A stretch of DNA of 64,000 nucleotides from Alloascoidea africana (taxonomy: Eukaryota; Ascomycota; Alloascoideomycetes; Alloascoideales; Alloascoideaceae). How positions within the stretch are numbered: the first letter of the stretch is position 1; each line of letters starts with the position of its first letter. The DNA lies in contig JAKTTT010000026.1 in the NCBI GenBank assembly GCA_030581615.1, forward strand, positions 1 through 64,000, written 5' to 3'. Under the pieces are notes generated by a model. That model was not told where the DNA came from. It was given only the letters and a program-made list of their open reading frames with translations, and searched no databases. This document shows positions 43,391 through 54,446 of the stretch, piece by piece. The position numbers were made by a program, and so were the translations under genes.

Positions 43391-45305
43391 CTGCAGAGAG
43401 AAAGCCGGTACAACACAAATCACAAGAGAAAAGCAGAGGGTCGGAACAAGACAGTGGGATGTTCAACGACAATTTCCGTCCTACAAAAAAGCTCAAAACA
43501 GACTCAAACTCGAATTGCGTCTCTTATTCGTTTGGTCAAGAAAGGCAAAACACGAAGGAGCAAGCACAAGAGAATCAGGCAGTTGGAAGAGTGTTGGAAA
43601 GAGCAGAGATTTCAAGAGTATGTACCCTTTTGTACCATTTCTAAAGGAACTTTAGAATGTGCACTTACAACAATGAATGTAGATCAGCAGGCAACTCAAG
43701 AGCAAGCTCTCTGTAGCCTCTATTCGTGCTCAACAAGCATTAGAAAAACGCTCAAACACATCTGAACCAGCCGCAACTCCTTTCAAAGAGACGAATATAT
43801 CCTTTAATCAACAGCAAAAGCCCAAAAAGCCTTATAATTTTGGATCTGAATCTTCATCGCGAATATTTTCAAATGTCGCACTCACTAAGGATGAAAGTAG
43901 GTTCGCGTCTTCTTCCTTGGAGCCTAATCCGGCAGTGTCTTATCAAGTTCCCGGAACAATGAATCACAACAGAAACAGCTCAGACTTGGAATTGAACAGG
44001 CACATTTGCTCCAAATCTTTGACCAGAACATTAGTATCAGATCCAGTGGAAACACCAGAGGCCTATCCCAAAAAGAAGGCAACACCTTATTCTGGTAGGC
44101 TTGTTGTAAGCGACTCTGTTGATGGAACAGCGCGGCTGGTGTTCAAGCAAGATGAGAATAAGGTGGACTGCGATGCGACTACTACTTCAATTCCTAGACA
44201 TAATGGGGATACAGATTCCAGGAGCAACTATGGACACAGGAAAAGCACTGAAGCTTCAAACCCCAAAATCGACTTTATGTTGCCTGAGCAACCATCATTT
44301 TATCCCTTTCAGACGGTTTCTTCTTCCCAGTTCAAGTATCAAACACCAATTCAGCAAAAAAGAAGAGGATCTCTATCGTCAAGCCAGTCGGGATACACAA
44401 ACGATCCTCCTGGCTATAGCGCTACTTCAAAAGTCCAGTTTACGCCTTTCTCACAGGCCAGCTCTATATCAACCTCTCCTCTTCGGTATCTTGGGTCAGA
44501 TTTTTTCAATTCTAGCAAGCGGTTATTAGGCTCACCCCCTGCTCATAACGACCAGCGCAATCAGTATCACACTTTACCTCCTAATGATGGTCTTCGCCAT
44601 CGCCATGGAGAAGACGAGCTGCTAAAACCGGGGTATAGTCCACTCCCATCTTCATTCCAGGGTCCACGTACTCCAAGTCCTTTGAAATCTATGAACACTG
44701 ACATTAGCGCTACGAACAATCAAAATATCACAACCAATCCGTTTGCAGGAAACTCTAGTGAAAATTTCTCAAACCAAGAAGGCGTTTTATCCGAATCGTT
44801 TAACTATCTTTCAGTTCCCAAGTTTGGAACCCCTAAGCAAAAACGATCTTCAGGTTTTCGGGGATGCAACAATAATGATGAAGAAGGTGCTGATCTATTG
44901 ATGTACCTTGCATTTTCGCCTTCCGCAGCCGGCACTTTTTCTTCCTCCTATCCAACGTCCAAGAGATCGCTGCCGTCCTACAAAGTGAGCTTCCCAACAA
45001 TCGAAGAGAACGAAGATGGCACGGGTAACAACAGTAGTGTTTCCAGTAGTGATAAGCATCCGTATCTAGAAACGCCGGGACGCACTACAAAATTCTCGCT
45101 TGGTACACCCCCATTCTTGACACCTGGAAATAGAGCTTCAAGGGTTGGAAACAATTCACATGAATCAGGTACGCCTAATATTAATGGGTTTGTCCCTTCC
45201 ACGCCATTGCAACATTTTAACGTGAACGACTATGTTAATATATTTACCCCGAGCCCAAACCCTAATCAATCAACAATAATGAAAATGGACACCACATCGG
45301 ATTAA
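43285..45305 (+). CDS. Probable Stb1/Whi5-type G1/S transcription regulator, one intron
   Basis: Exon 1 43285-43617 (or from the ATG at 43459), exon 2 43683-45305; the intron (gtatgt ... gtag, 65 bp) keeps the frame and removes stops. The long form has 651 residues, the short 593. A short basic helix (ISRQLKSKLSVASIRAQQ) spans the splice and recalls the GTB motif by which Whi5/Nrm1/Stb1 proteins bind SBF/MBF. Most of the protein is Ser/Asn-rich with many S/T-P sites, as for Cdk targets. The block GADLLMYLAFSPS and the C-terminal FNVNDYVNIFTPSPNP are typical of the fungal Stb1/Whi5-like group. Known role of that group: control of G1/S gene expression. The assignment is from remembered motifs; the 5' end is uncertain. 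Confidence 0.5.
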
Positions 45306-46912
45306 TATTAATTAAATATGTGATGTTTAGAGTCCCATCAGATGAACATTTTATTCTTTAAACTTTGCCTAATCCTGTTTTATGATCTTGAGAAATAATC
45401 TATAATTAGCACATCCATAACTACTTAATTAGTGCATTCATTCTCTAGTCATAGACTCTTTCGAATTCTTAATATGACCAAGTTCTTTACTTGTCTGATG
45501 TGAGCTCACGGAAAAAGTGTGTATTGTTAACGCGACAGGAAATGCCTAGGAGAAAACGGCATTATCAGTTTGTGGTCCTGCGTCCTTGCTAACCTGCTGC
45601 ATACCGAATTCTTTTGTCTCTGTAGTTGCTGGAACATGGAAGGTGACATAATGCGATACAGTTAGTAATTCGCTTAAGGTAGACGGTAGTTTCGTGGGGT
45701 CATGAAGCCAAGGCTATGTGTTCATTGGCTTTATAGCGCATTGAGGTCTAAGACCCAATATGTTCCAAACCAAAAAAAATGCCGAGGGTCTTTGCAAGAG
45801 TCTCTCAGCACTGAGTACTCAATTTGTTCCTATGCAACCTACTCAATGCAGGTTGTTTCCAGCTTGATGGCTTTACGATGAGTTTTGTTTTGAATCTGAT
45901 CCCAGTTGCATGAAACTTTCTAGATTTATTTTCCATCGGTGCCGATTCAGAATAAAAGCTAATGAGTATTCATATTCATAATCATTTTAGCTACTGTTCT
46001 GATCATGTTCTCCAGCAGCAATACTTTTATGGTAGAGCAGTTTTGAGAGGTTTGCAGCTGCATTTGAGGCGCAGTGCTCAGCTACATTCACCATACAAGA
46101 AAAAGTCAGTTGGTGAAGCTAAACCTACACTTTTGCTCAGAGGTAAAAAAAAATAGAAGTATCTTTAAAGCTGTTTCCTAGAATGCTGATATTCTATGGA
46201 TACGTCATGATCATGGAACCGTAGTCAGTATGAGAACTGTCAGAAACCTTCTGTATATGGAATCTGGCTTCTCACGTGACTGAGAACATAACCGACTAAT
46301 ATGGTATTTAAAAGAACAGGTGAGATGACAAAAAGTGGAAAAATGGAGTATCCAAAACACTGTAGTCCTTGATTTCTCTTTCTCTATTTCTGTTTCTGTT
46401 TCTATTTGTGGTTGGCGGTTGTATAATGTTAGCGTGGAAGATGGGAGGAGTGGACAGTCTTTTTTTTTTTTGAAGGCGTTGGAATGTTTTAGGGTCCTCA
46501 GAAAAAAGTCTAAGATTCAACATCTAGCAAAGCAATTTGAAGAACAGACGAGAGAGGGATGATGGACGGCTAGAAAAAACACGAGTAAAAGAATTTTGGA
46601 ATATAATAGCTATGGTCGATGATTTTGGCTCAAAGAGAGGAAGATTGGTCTTCATCGATTGATCTTGCCTTTCTTGTTATGCAAGCCACACATGGTGTTT
46701 CCTTTCTTATTACCCAATCCGTACAATCGTATCTAGACTCTGCCTACTCGTCTTTTTCCCTCCTTCCTCAACCTTTTCTAACAATAGTCACTCATTCTGT
46801 TCTATTCTGTACTATCGTTTATATTGATTTTTTTCTTTTAATAATTTGCCCTCGCTTACACAAACTCCAACTAGTAGTCACTCTTTATAGCAAAATTATA
46901 CTTAACCACGAA
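45306..46912. other. Intergenic, promoter of the Skg6-like gene
   Basis: No gene recognised. TCACGTGA at 46272-46279 is a palindromic E-box of the Cbf1/Pho4 kind. The open frame preceding the Skg6-like ATG (from 46619) is hydrophobic and T/C-rich and is probably leader. Confidence 0.5.
46272..46279. promoter_or_regulatory. TCACGTGA palindrome (Cbf1-type E-box)
   Basis: Eight-base palindrome containing CACGTG, about 640 bp upstream of the Skg6-like start. A bHLH factor could bind it; no further evidence. Confidence 0.3.
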
Positions 46913-48805
46913 ATGGTGCCACAGCCAAGTGGGTCTGCCCGGCGGTCAATTATCCATCTTTCACGAAGATCCTCAAAGTCTGAATGTGTGTCCTCCACCG
47001 AATCCAACACCTGTGAAACCGGAAACAAGTTCAAGTCATGGGAAGTCGCAATAGCCATTTTGATGCCCGCTTTGGCCATTTTTCTGTTTCTTCTCGTGAT
47101 ATGGTACAAAAGCGTGAAACGGGCCAAGAAGGAAGAAGAGGACTTTGAAGATTTCGACAAGGAGGACGCTGAGATGCCAGATCTATCAACAAACCCTCGG
47201 TCATATGCCAACAGCTTGGGCATGTCCAAGAAGGGAGATCAGGGAATAATGTCTACGCGACATTCAGAGATTGACCCGTATTACGCTTCTCCATTTCTAC
47301 TCCCGCCAACCATCACGACATCCCGTTCCTCTCTGGACCAGTATTCAAGGTCAATTCTCCCCGATGCTGCGGACGTTATCAGCATCAGATCTTCTTCAAA
47401 TACCCTCCGGTCAAGCTCAATGATGAGTAATCCTTTTGCGATAACGTCGTATCCTTCTCAGCACAATATCATATCTCGTCCGGCTTCTTCTGCCTCCGTC
47501 ATGACGTTTGGTGCTTCTCGATCCAATATCGCGCTGTCTGGACAGCGAAGCACAGCGGTTTCTTCTTCAAGTGCAACACTTTCTGAACTTGGTTCAAGTC
47601 GACCTTCAGAAGCTGGCACATCTTTTACAGAGCATTCTGAGATTGCACCTCCTGCTCCAGCGCTCACCAAACGCGTACATGTTCCTCAGCGTTTCAGTTT
47701 TTTCCCCAGCGATGAGGAGTTGGAGGTCTCGAAGCACATTAAAAGTCCGCTCTCACAGAGTTTTCTTGTAACTGAAAGTGGCGAGGAAAAAAGGGGGAAA
47801 AGTTGGGTAGACGGAGACAATGGCAGTTCCGAGAGTAGAGATAGTTCTACGGAGGCTATTTCAAACGACAAACGGGTACCAGCACAAGATAGAGAAGAGG
47901 AACGAGCAGTTTCTGACACTTCCTCGGACACAGACACCTACTCCAATACGGATTTGGAAACTGACGCGCATTCTACTTTTGAGTCCGACTACAAATCCAC
48001 AACTGTATCTGATGAATCTGATGAGCGAAACCGACGGAGCATGGATCTCTTACAGGTTAAACCGGCACCAGGAACACAGGTAGCTAGTCAAAATAAGGAT
48101 GAAGAAGATGAGGATTCAAGTCGAGTGACCTCCGTGTATAAGGTGTATCTTGGGCATGATTTTTCATCTAGGCAGTCCACAATGTTTAGAAATTCAATGA
48201 TTCCGGGCGAAAGAGGGGCAGAAAAACAAGATTACGATGGTATCCCAAGACGAAATTCCCAACTGTATCCGAATGATTATGTTGAGGATGATCAGTCGGA
48301 TTTTAGCCGAGAAAGAACTCCCTCAATTTTCATAAACACGGAAGCCAGCTCAGAAAGGCCGGATTCTAGGGTATACTCCAACGATTTTGAGGAAGAACGA
48401 TCGTATTACGAACAAGGAACCGACCACCCAGCCTATTCAAACCAAAATAGATCTTCTCCTCCTGCACAGTTTGAGAATTCTAGTTCCCAGCGTCCATTTC
48501 AAAACGACTCTTACCCAGGGGGCGATAGAATTTCTTCCCACTATGATAATCATACTCCAGAGATTCGGGTACCAGGAAGTTTTGAACCAGATGGCCTGAC
48601 ACAGGAAAGACAAGTTCAGATCATTCCAGGTAGAGACATGGATGGAATCGAACAGGAGACAAAAAGTTACCACAGTATGAACCTGAGCAATCCGCCTGTA
48701 CAAAAGCAAGGGGCACAGAGGCAAACGATGACGGTGATGACGAGGAACTCTACTATGCTCGAAGGGATCGACGAGGAAGGAGAGGAGATCAGCAAAAGCG
48801 TTTAG
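46913..48805 (+). CDS. Single-pass membrane protein, Skg6/Tos2-like
   Basis: 630 residues from the ATG at 46913 (MVPQPSGSARRS), preferred to a start 98 codons upstream because the upstream part looks like leader. One transmembrane helix at about 44-64 (VAIAILMPALAIFLFLLVIW) is followed by a basic anchor (KSVKRAKK) and an acidic block (EEEDFEDFDKEDAEMPDL), the layout of the Skg6/Tos2 transmembrane region. The long tail is Ser-rich with Asp/Ser repeats (SDTSSDTDTYSNTD) and many phosphorylatable sites. Skg6 and Tos2 in S. cerevisiae sit at the bud neck and tip in polarity and cell-cycle control. The assignment is tentative; Axl2-like tails are an alternative. Confidence 0.45.
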   Translation: MVPQPSGSARRSIIHLSRRSSKSECVSSTESNTCETGNKFKSWEVAIAILMPALAIFLFLLVIWYKSVKRAKKEEEDFEDFDKEDAEMPDLSTNPRSYANSLGMSKKGDQGIMSTRHSEIDPYYASPFLLPPTITTSRSSLDQYSRSILPDAADVISIRSSSNTLRSSSMMSNPFAITSYPSQHNIISRPASSASVMTFGASRSNIALSGQRSTAVSSSSATLSELGSSRPSEAGTSFTEHSEIAPPAPALTKRVHVPQRFSFFPSDEELEVSKHIKSPLSQSFLVTESGEEKRGKSWVDGDNGSSESRDSSTEAISNDKRVPAQDREEERAVSDTSSDTDTYSNTDLETDAHSTFESDYKSTTVSDESDERNRRSMDLLQVKPAPGTQVASQNKDEEDEDSSRVTSVYKVYLGHDFSSRQSTMFRNSMIPGERGAEKQDYDGIPRRNSQLYPNDYVEDDQSDFSRERTPSIFINTEASSERPDSRVYSNDFEEERSYYEQGTDHPAYSNQNRSSPPAQFENSSSQRPFQNDSYPGGDRISSHYDNHTPEIRVPGSFEPDGLTQERQVQIIPGRDMDGIEQETKSYHSMNLSNPPVQKQGAQRQTMTVMTRNSTMLEGIDEEGEEISKSV

Positions 48806-50234
48806 CTTTTTCATACCCTCTGCAAGTAGTAGGAAGGCATTGGGGAATCGAAGCTCAAGCAGTAATGCGGAGTTGAGAAAGCAGTTTATGAACAAATATT
48901 TTATGATGGTTCCTTTCTTTTTGTTTTTGTTTCTGACTGTTTCAAAGCTTGGACTGGGAAGGAAACCAACGATCATATTAAATACATAGAGAAGGGAAGA
49001 AAGACAAGAAAAGCTGATGTTCATGCCCATGCTCATATTCTTTTGTCATTCACAGCCAACACGGAGTGCCTAAAGCTCTGGTACTTTCTTTTTAATTTCT
49101 CCTAGATGCGTTTCGGATTCTTGGGCTGGAATTTCCTGTTATTTTTCATTTTACATTTATCCGTTTCTATATACCATACGTAACACCGAACTAGCGAAAC
49201 ACCTCTTTTGACTTGCAAGGTCTTCATTAGTTTGTATATTTGGTGCGTTTGTGAATATGCCACAGGACAGATGGTTTAAGCGCCTTGGTATAGAGTTTTC
49301 CTCCTTTCTCATGCTGAGTATTAAAGGTCAGAGAGTCCAATGATTTCCGACTACAGATGATTTAGTACAGTAGCCCCCTAGTCAATTGATTGTAGGATCA
49401 TATATCCACAGTAATATCTTTCACTTGTGCTTTTGCGTTTCTCCTTTGAGCAGTTTTTCGGGGAAAAAAGTCTGGATTGACCATTCTTTCAAGATGTACC
49501 GTTTACTTCAAACTACAAGATGAATAATTCTCTACTTGTTTCCACGAACTCATGTCCACTTTCCGGGCCCGCTTGTCAGTATAGAACCCAGCAAGGGTCT
49601 CCCCATCGAATTGACCGAGGCAAAAACAACACTTCAGGGCAAACCAGAAATTAAACAAGCGAGAAGAAACAAATAGAGCCAGTTGCAGCGCTGCATTCGT
49701 TTTGCAGGCCCACCACCACACGTGTAGGCTCAGGCCCGCCGCTGGCCGCTGCTGGGCTCGGAGAAGCCAGCCGGGCGGACAAAAAGGCGCTGGCCAGGAC
49801 CAAAGGCCCCCAGGCTTCAGGCCCTAGGCTTCATGCCCCCGAGGCCGCAAACGCTGGGGCCAAAGAGCCCCAGACCCCAGGTCCCTGGGCGCCCAAAAGG
49901 CCCGCGGCCATGTGTCTGGAGGTCCTGGAGCTGGGGGCCGCACCAGCCTATGAAACGGCAGCACTCAGCACATGGCCCTCGCGCTGGGGCCCATTCTCTC
50001 CTTCGCTGCTCCCAGTCCAAGTCGCTTCGCCAGCGCCTGCTCCAGTTCTTTTTTCCGTCACCAGCCAAGCCCAGCCAGCGGCAGGAGAACCTCTGTCACA
50101 CGCTCAAATTATTTATAAAGGAGACACGGATCAACGCTGCTGCTCGCACTCTTCTCCCCTGCTTCTTCTCCATTCCCTTTCGTACCACCGCCAACTCCCG
50201 GCTCTCTAGACTCTAGACCCGTCCTCCTCCTAAT
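48806..50234. other. Intergenic with GC-rich island upstream of PHO81
   Basis: 48806-49700 is ordinary AT-rich DNA. 49700-50080 is strikingly GC-rich, with many GGCC, CCCAGG and AGGCCC words, unlike the surrounding sequence. A CACGTG site begins at 49719. Confidence 0.6.
49719..49724. promoter_or_regulatory. CACGTG, putative Pho4 site upstream of PHO81
   Basis: CACGTG within accaCACGTGtagg, about 510 bp before the PHO81 start. In S. cerevisiae PHO81 is itself induced by Pho4 on phosphate starvation, so the site suggests that loop is kept; inference. Confidence 0.4.
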
Positions 50235-53200
50235 ATGTATGCCTGTCCCAGATCCTAAGCCTTCCCCTCCCTGTTCGGGTCTCTAGCAGTCCCGATGGAA
50301 CAGGGGTTTGGTGCTACTCGGCATCCCAGCCTTGATTTCAGTGTTATTGACCGCCGCTTCGATCTGTTCTACAATAGGAAGTTTGGAAAGCACCTGGCCT
50401 CGCGGAGACTCGATCTGCCCGAATACGCAGACTACTTTATCAACTACAAGGCCCTGAAAAAGGTACTTGACAATCCCGATTTTGGGCTTTACATTGTGTT
50501 CCTGCTGCTAACACTCGCTCTTTCTAGCTGATAAAATCGCTTGCTGCACCTGCGAATTCTCATGCGAACCATGAAGTGGAACGCTCCTTACAAGAAAACA
50601 AGGCAACCTTCTTTTTCCAATTGGCAAGTTGCTCTGTTGGCTCATCGCTTCTAAAGAAAACAGCGGTATTAATATTAATCTGTATTTGATCTAGGAACGA
50701 GAACTAGAAAAGATCAACACTTTTTATCTGGAAAAGGAAGCCGATGTATGTTTTGATCTCCTTTTTCAAAAGTCCAATTGTTACACAAGTCTCTATTCCT
50801 GGTGCTAACGAACCACCATTGACCTAGTTCAAAGTACGGATCGACATTCTCTGCAGGAAGAAAGAGGAGGCTCTAAACCAGGGAAGACTGGCATCTAGAA
50901 ATTCAGTGACATATATTTCGATATATGAGGGATTCCAGAGGTTCAGACGAGACCTGGATAAATTTGAGGTACATTAATGTTCTTTTGTTGGTACAAAAAT
51001 GAGCACAGAGACTAATATTTATGTCCACATCTGCTTAGCAATACATTGAACTAAACGAAACCGGCTTTGCAAAAGTCCTCAAAAAATGGGACAAGCGATC
51101 GAAATCAAATACAAAAGAGATTTACCTTACGACAGCAGTAGAGGTGCAACCAGTTTTCCACAGCTCGGAAATATCAGAGTTATCGGACCTTGCAAGCTCA
51201 TGTATCTTGGAGCTGGAAGCTTGGAGCGAAGGAGAAAACCTGGTCTACGAAAAGAGACCGGCCCATCTTCAGCCAGGAACTTCTGCCGCAAGTTCCCCCG
51301 CGGCCTCTCATCCTCTCACACCTGGGGCAACGGCCCCTACTTACCCCCCAGACACCAGTAAAGTCATCGACGACCTGTACTACGAATTTGTGAAAACCGC
51401 CAGTTCGAAGAGTGATAAGATTAAAGAGGATGCCATAACCGAATGGATAAATAGACTAAAAGAAACCGGGAATGCAAGACAGCAAATGTCAAGGATTTTG
51501 TTTCTTTCAATATCTTCAGAGGCCTCCGATAATGCCATTGTGTCTCTTGCAGAATCTGGATACATCAACTGGTCGTATACAGATGAAATCAACGGTAGAA
51601 ACTGTCTTCATATGGCGGCCATTTCTGGCCGCAAAGTCATCCTTGATTTGGCAGCCAGGCAGCTCGGAGAGCCCGAACTCAAGATGACCTTGAACATGCT
51701 GGACGCTGTCGGTCGGTCTCCTCTTCACTATGCATGTATCCATGAAAGGTCCAACTTTGTGTCGGTGTTGGTCCAAGCAGGTGCCAAAATCGACATTTTT
51801 GACCAAGACAACTTTTCTCCCTTGCTATACTCCATCAAACACAAGTCCCCAGAGCTTGCTGAAGAGCTTGTAAAGTACGGCGCTTCCATTAACCCAAGCT
51901 CAGAAAAGGATTACGTTCCTCTTAATTTTGCCTGTCAATATGGTGATTATGAAACTTGCGAAATTCTTCTCAAGAGCCCCGGTCTCAAAATCATGCCCGA
52001 TGCAGAGGGTCTGTTGCCAATTCATGTTGTTGCACGGGCAGGCAATTCCAAACTCGTTCCACTTTTGAAAAAGTATAATGTTGACGTGAACGAAGTTGAT
52101 AAATTGAATCACTGGACTGCATTGTTCTATGCTGCACTACAAGGTCATCCTAATACGGTGAAAGCATTGTTAGAATCCGGAGCAAATCCTAATGTTGTTG
52201 ATAAGGATGGACACATGCCCAATTACTATGCCGCTTGGGAAGGTCACTTTAACTGTCTTTACCAACTGGTAGTCGTTACGAGAACCTTCAAGACACTCGC
52301 TCCAACTTCCCTTTCATTTGACGCAATATCCATTGATGATTCTCCCAATGTTACCCCTTTATTCAACAATAATGCCATTAATTATAACAACAATTCAACT
52401 TTACAAAATGTGGATTCCATAGATGCAATCCCCGACTTGGAACTACCACCGCCAATGATACCCTTGAGAAGGTATGGCCATAATTTTTTGGACAAAAAGA
52501 TTTTCTTACTGTTGGCGTTTGAACCGGGAACCTCGTCCATAAAGTTTCACTCGTCAAATGCAGTTTTGGGTACTAGAATTACGGTTTCACTAAGAGGAGC
52601 AGAGGCAATCCCCAGAAATCTGGTCTATCCTATTGTGGACAACGATCGAACTCTGTCCTTTAAAGTGGACGATTTAGATAGTTGCATTGTCGATTTTGAG
52701 TTATTCCCAACTTTTGGAACAAGAGTAAACGCAAAGACAACGGCACTTTCTCATGTTTTCAAAGATTTGGTGGTTAATGGAATAACTGGGAAATGTACTC
52801 TACCCTTGTTTGACATGAGATTGAGAACCATTGGAGAACTGTCTTTTACCTACCAGGTGATTCATCCATACCCTGGTGAATCACTTGAAATTTCAAAATA
52901 TGACGTTTATTGGAAATCAACGAGTCAGTATGATATTAGACCCCAACCACCAATAGGATATGGCTCAACAAGTATAACCAGCGCTTTATCTTTACAACCG
53001 TCCTCAACCCCTTCTAATGCTATTGGGCCTCCTCAACAAATTCAATCTTACTCCTTTGTCAATGCTTCCTCATTGTCTGGAGACTATGTGAGGGTAATGG
53101 TATGTCTATCCAAGGATCGCATTCCAATGCTCTGCCCCAACATTTTCTTATCAATTTCTGGCATAGACGTTCCATTGAGTTATCTGAACTATGAGGACGT

Positions 53201-53969
53201 GAAAACAGTTGCGAATAATAGTTACAACCAGGAAAGTCTGGTCGAGGCCCTTAAACAGGCTCGAACAAGTCAGGAAGTGGTCAAAGTTGTAAACAAGGTG
53301 TTTGTATCTTTGGAAGAGTTGTTATCTTTGCTTCCGCTATCTATTAAACTCGATCTATCTATTCTTTACCCGACAAAAGTGGAAACAGATTTCTTAAAGC
53401 TTTCCTGTTCTTCAATAATGGATCTTAATGAGTATATTGATGAGATTTTGACAGTTATATTCCAACATGTGAGGCAATCAAGAGCGGAATTTACTACTGG
53501 TCCTTCTTCTCCCGAATCCCCTCGATCCAGAGCCTTTATTTTCACTTCAAATCACGGTGATGTTTGCACTGCTCTAAACTGGAAGCAACCCAATTACCCC
53601 GTTTTTTACAGCATGGATGCAATTCAGTTGAACGATAGTGATTTTGAAATTACCAGTGCCCATGGTTTGCCTGTCCCCGAGGAAGACAATCGATTTTGGT
53701 CTTTAAAAGAAGCAACACAGTTTACGTTGAATAACAATTTAATGGGATTGATTATACCTCATCGCCTACTAACACTTGTGCCCACACTGGGTGACACAAT
53801 CAGATCGCAAGGGTTGATATTGGTAACTTCTGTATCGAGCAGACATGGTGAGACTGGAGATGAAACCGATTACGCTTCGGAACTGAGCAACAACTTTTAT
53901 TCGTATTCGGCCGTGAATGGCATTAGAAATGATGAATTATTAAGATTTAAAGACATAATTGACGTGTAA
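50235..53969 (+). CDS. PHO81: Pho81, SPX-ankyrin CDK inhibitor of the phosphate pathway, six exons
   Basis: Exons: 50235-50236 (AT of the start codon), 50378-50462, 50528-50623, 50695-50745, 50828-50968, 51039-53969; total 1,101 residues. The joined N-terminus MKFGKHLASRRLDLPEYADY matches Pho81 and the SPX consensus. The other possible start (50295, MEQGFGATR) would add 28 unrelated residues. The third intron is GC-AG (gcaagt), supported by the exact join FFFQLERELEKIN. SPX spans about 1-160 and ends LNETGFAKVLKKWDKRS. Ankyrin repeats lie at about 195-430 (RSPLHYACIHER, NHWTALFYAALQGHP). The block PPPMIPLRRYGHNFLDKKIF and a degenerate GDE-like C-terminal region follow. Pho81 inhibits the Pho80-Pho85 kinase when inositol pyrophosphate signalling reports low phosphate, letting Pho4 enter the nucleus. 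Confidence 0.93.
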
Positions 53970-54446
53970 TTAGGTTTTTAGACAGTTATCATATCACATC
54001 AGGATTGATGGATTTTCTTTTCTTCTTTTTACTTTTTTTCTTATATTTGTACTTTTTTGTTTTTGTTCAAAAGCTGACCGGTTTTCACTCACAATTTAGT
54101 ATTTTTCCTCATTTCAGTTCGAGCAATAGGATGATGGGAAAAGTTGAACTTTGATTTCATTTTTTTTTTTTTTTCATGCATACATACGATACGGGGGATG
54201 AGAATATATAGTAGTATAGGATACAATATTCATAGTGTAAACTTGAAAAATGGGGAAAAGAAAAAGAAAAAGAAAAAGAAAGATTGGGGTGTGTATATAG
54301 TTATCAATCAAACTGTAATTGATCTGCGGTACCGTTAGACCGTCACACGATCAAAGCCATGCTTTACACGAAATATATTAAAACAGAAAGCAACAATTAT
54401 GGAATGTTACAAGTTCTAGTTCTTTTTATTTATTTTTGTTTCAGTT
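53970..54446. other. Convergent 3' region, PHO81 / acetyltransferase
   Basis: AT-rich with poly-T runs and a short AAAAAG repeat near 54259-54282. No gene. Confidence 0.6.

Noticed and set aside
46619-46912. 98-codon N-terminal extension of the Skg6-like gene
   Set aside because: T/C-rich leader-like DNA; the ATG at 46913 gives the family layout with a short extracellular part.
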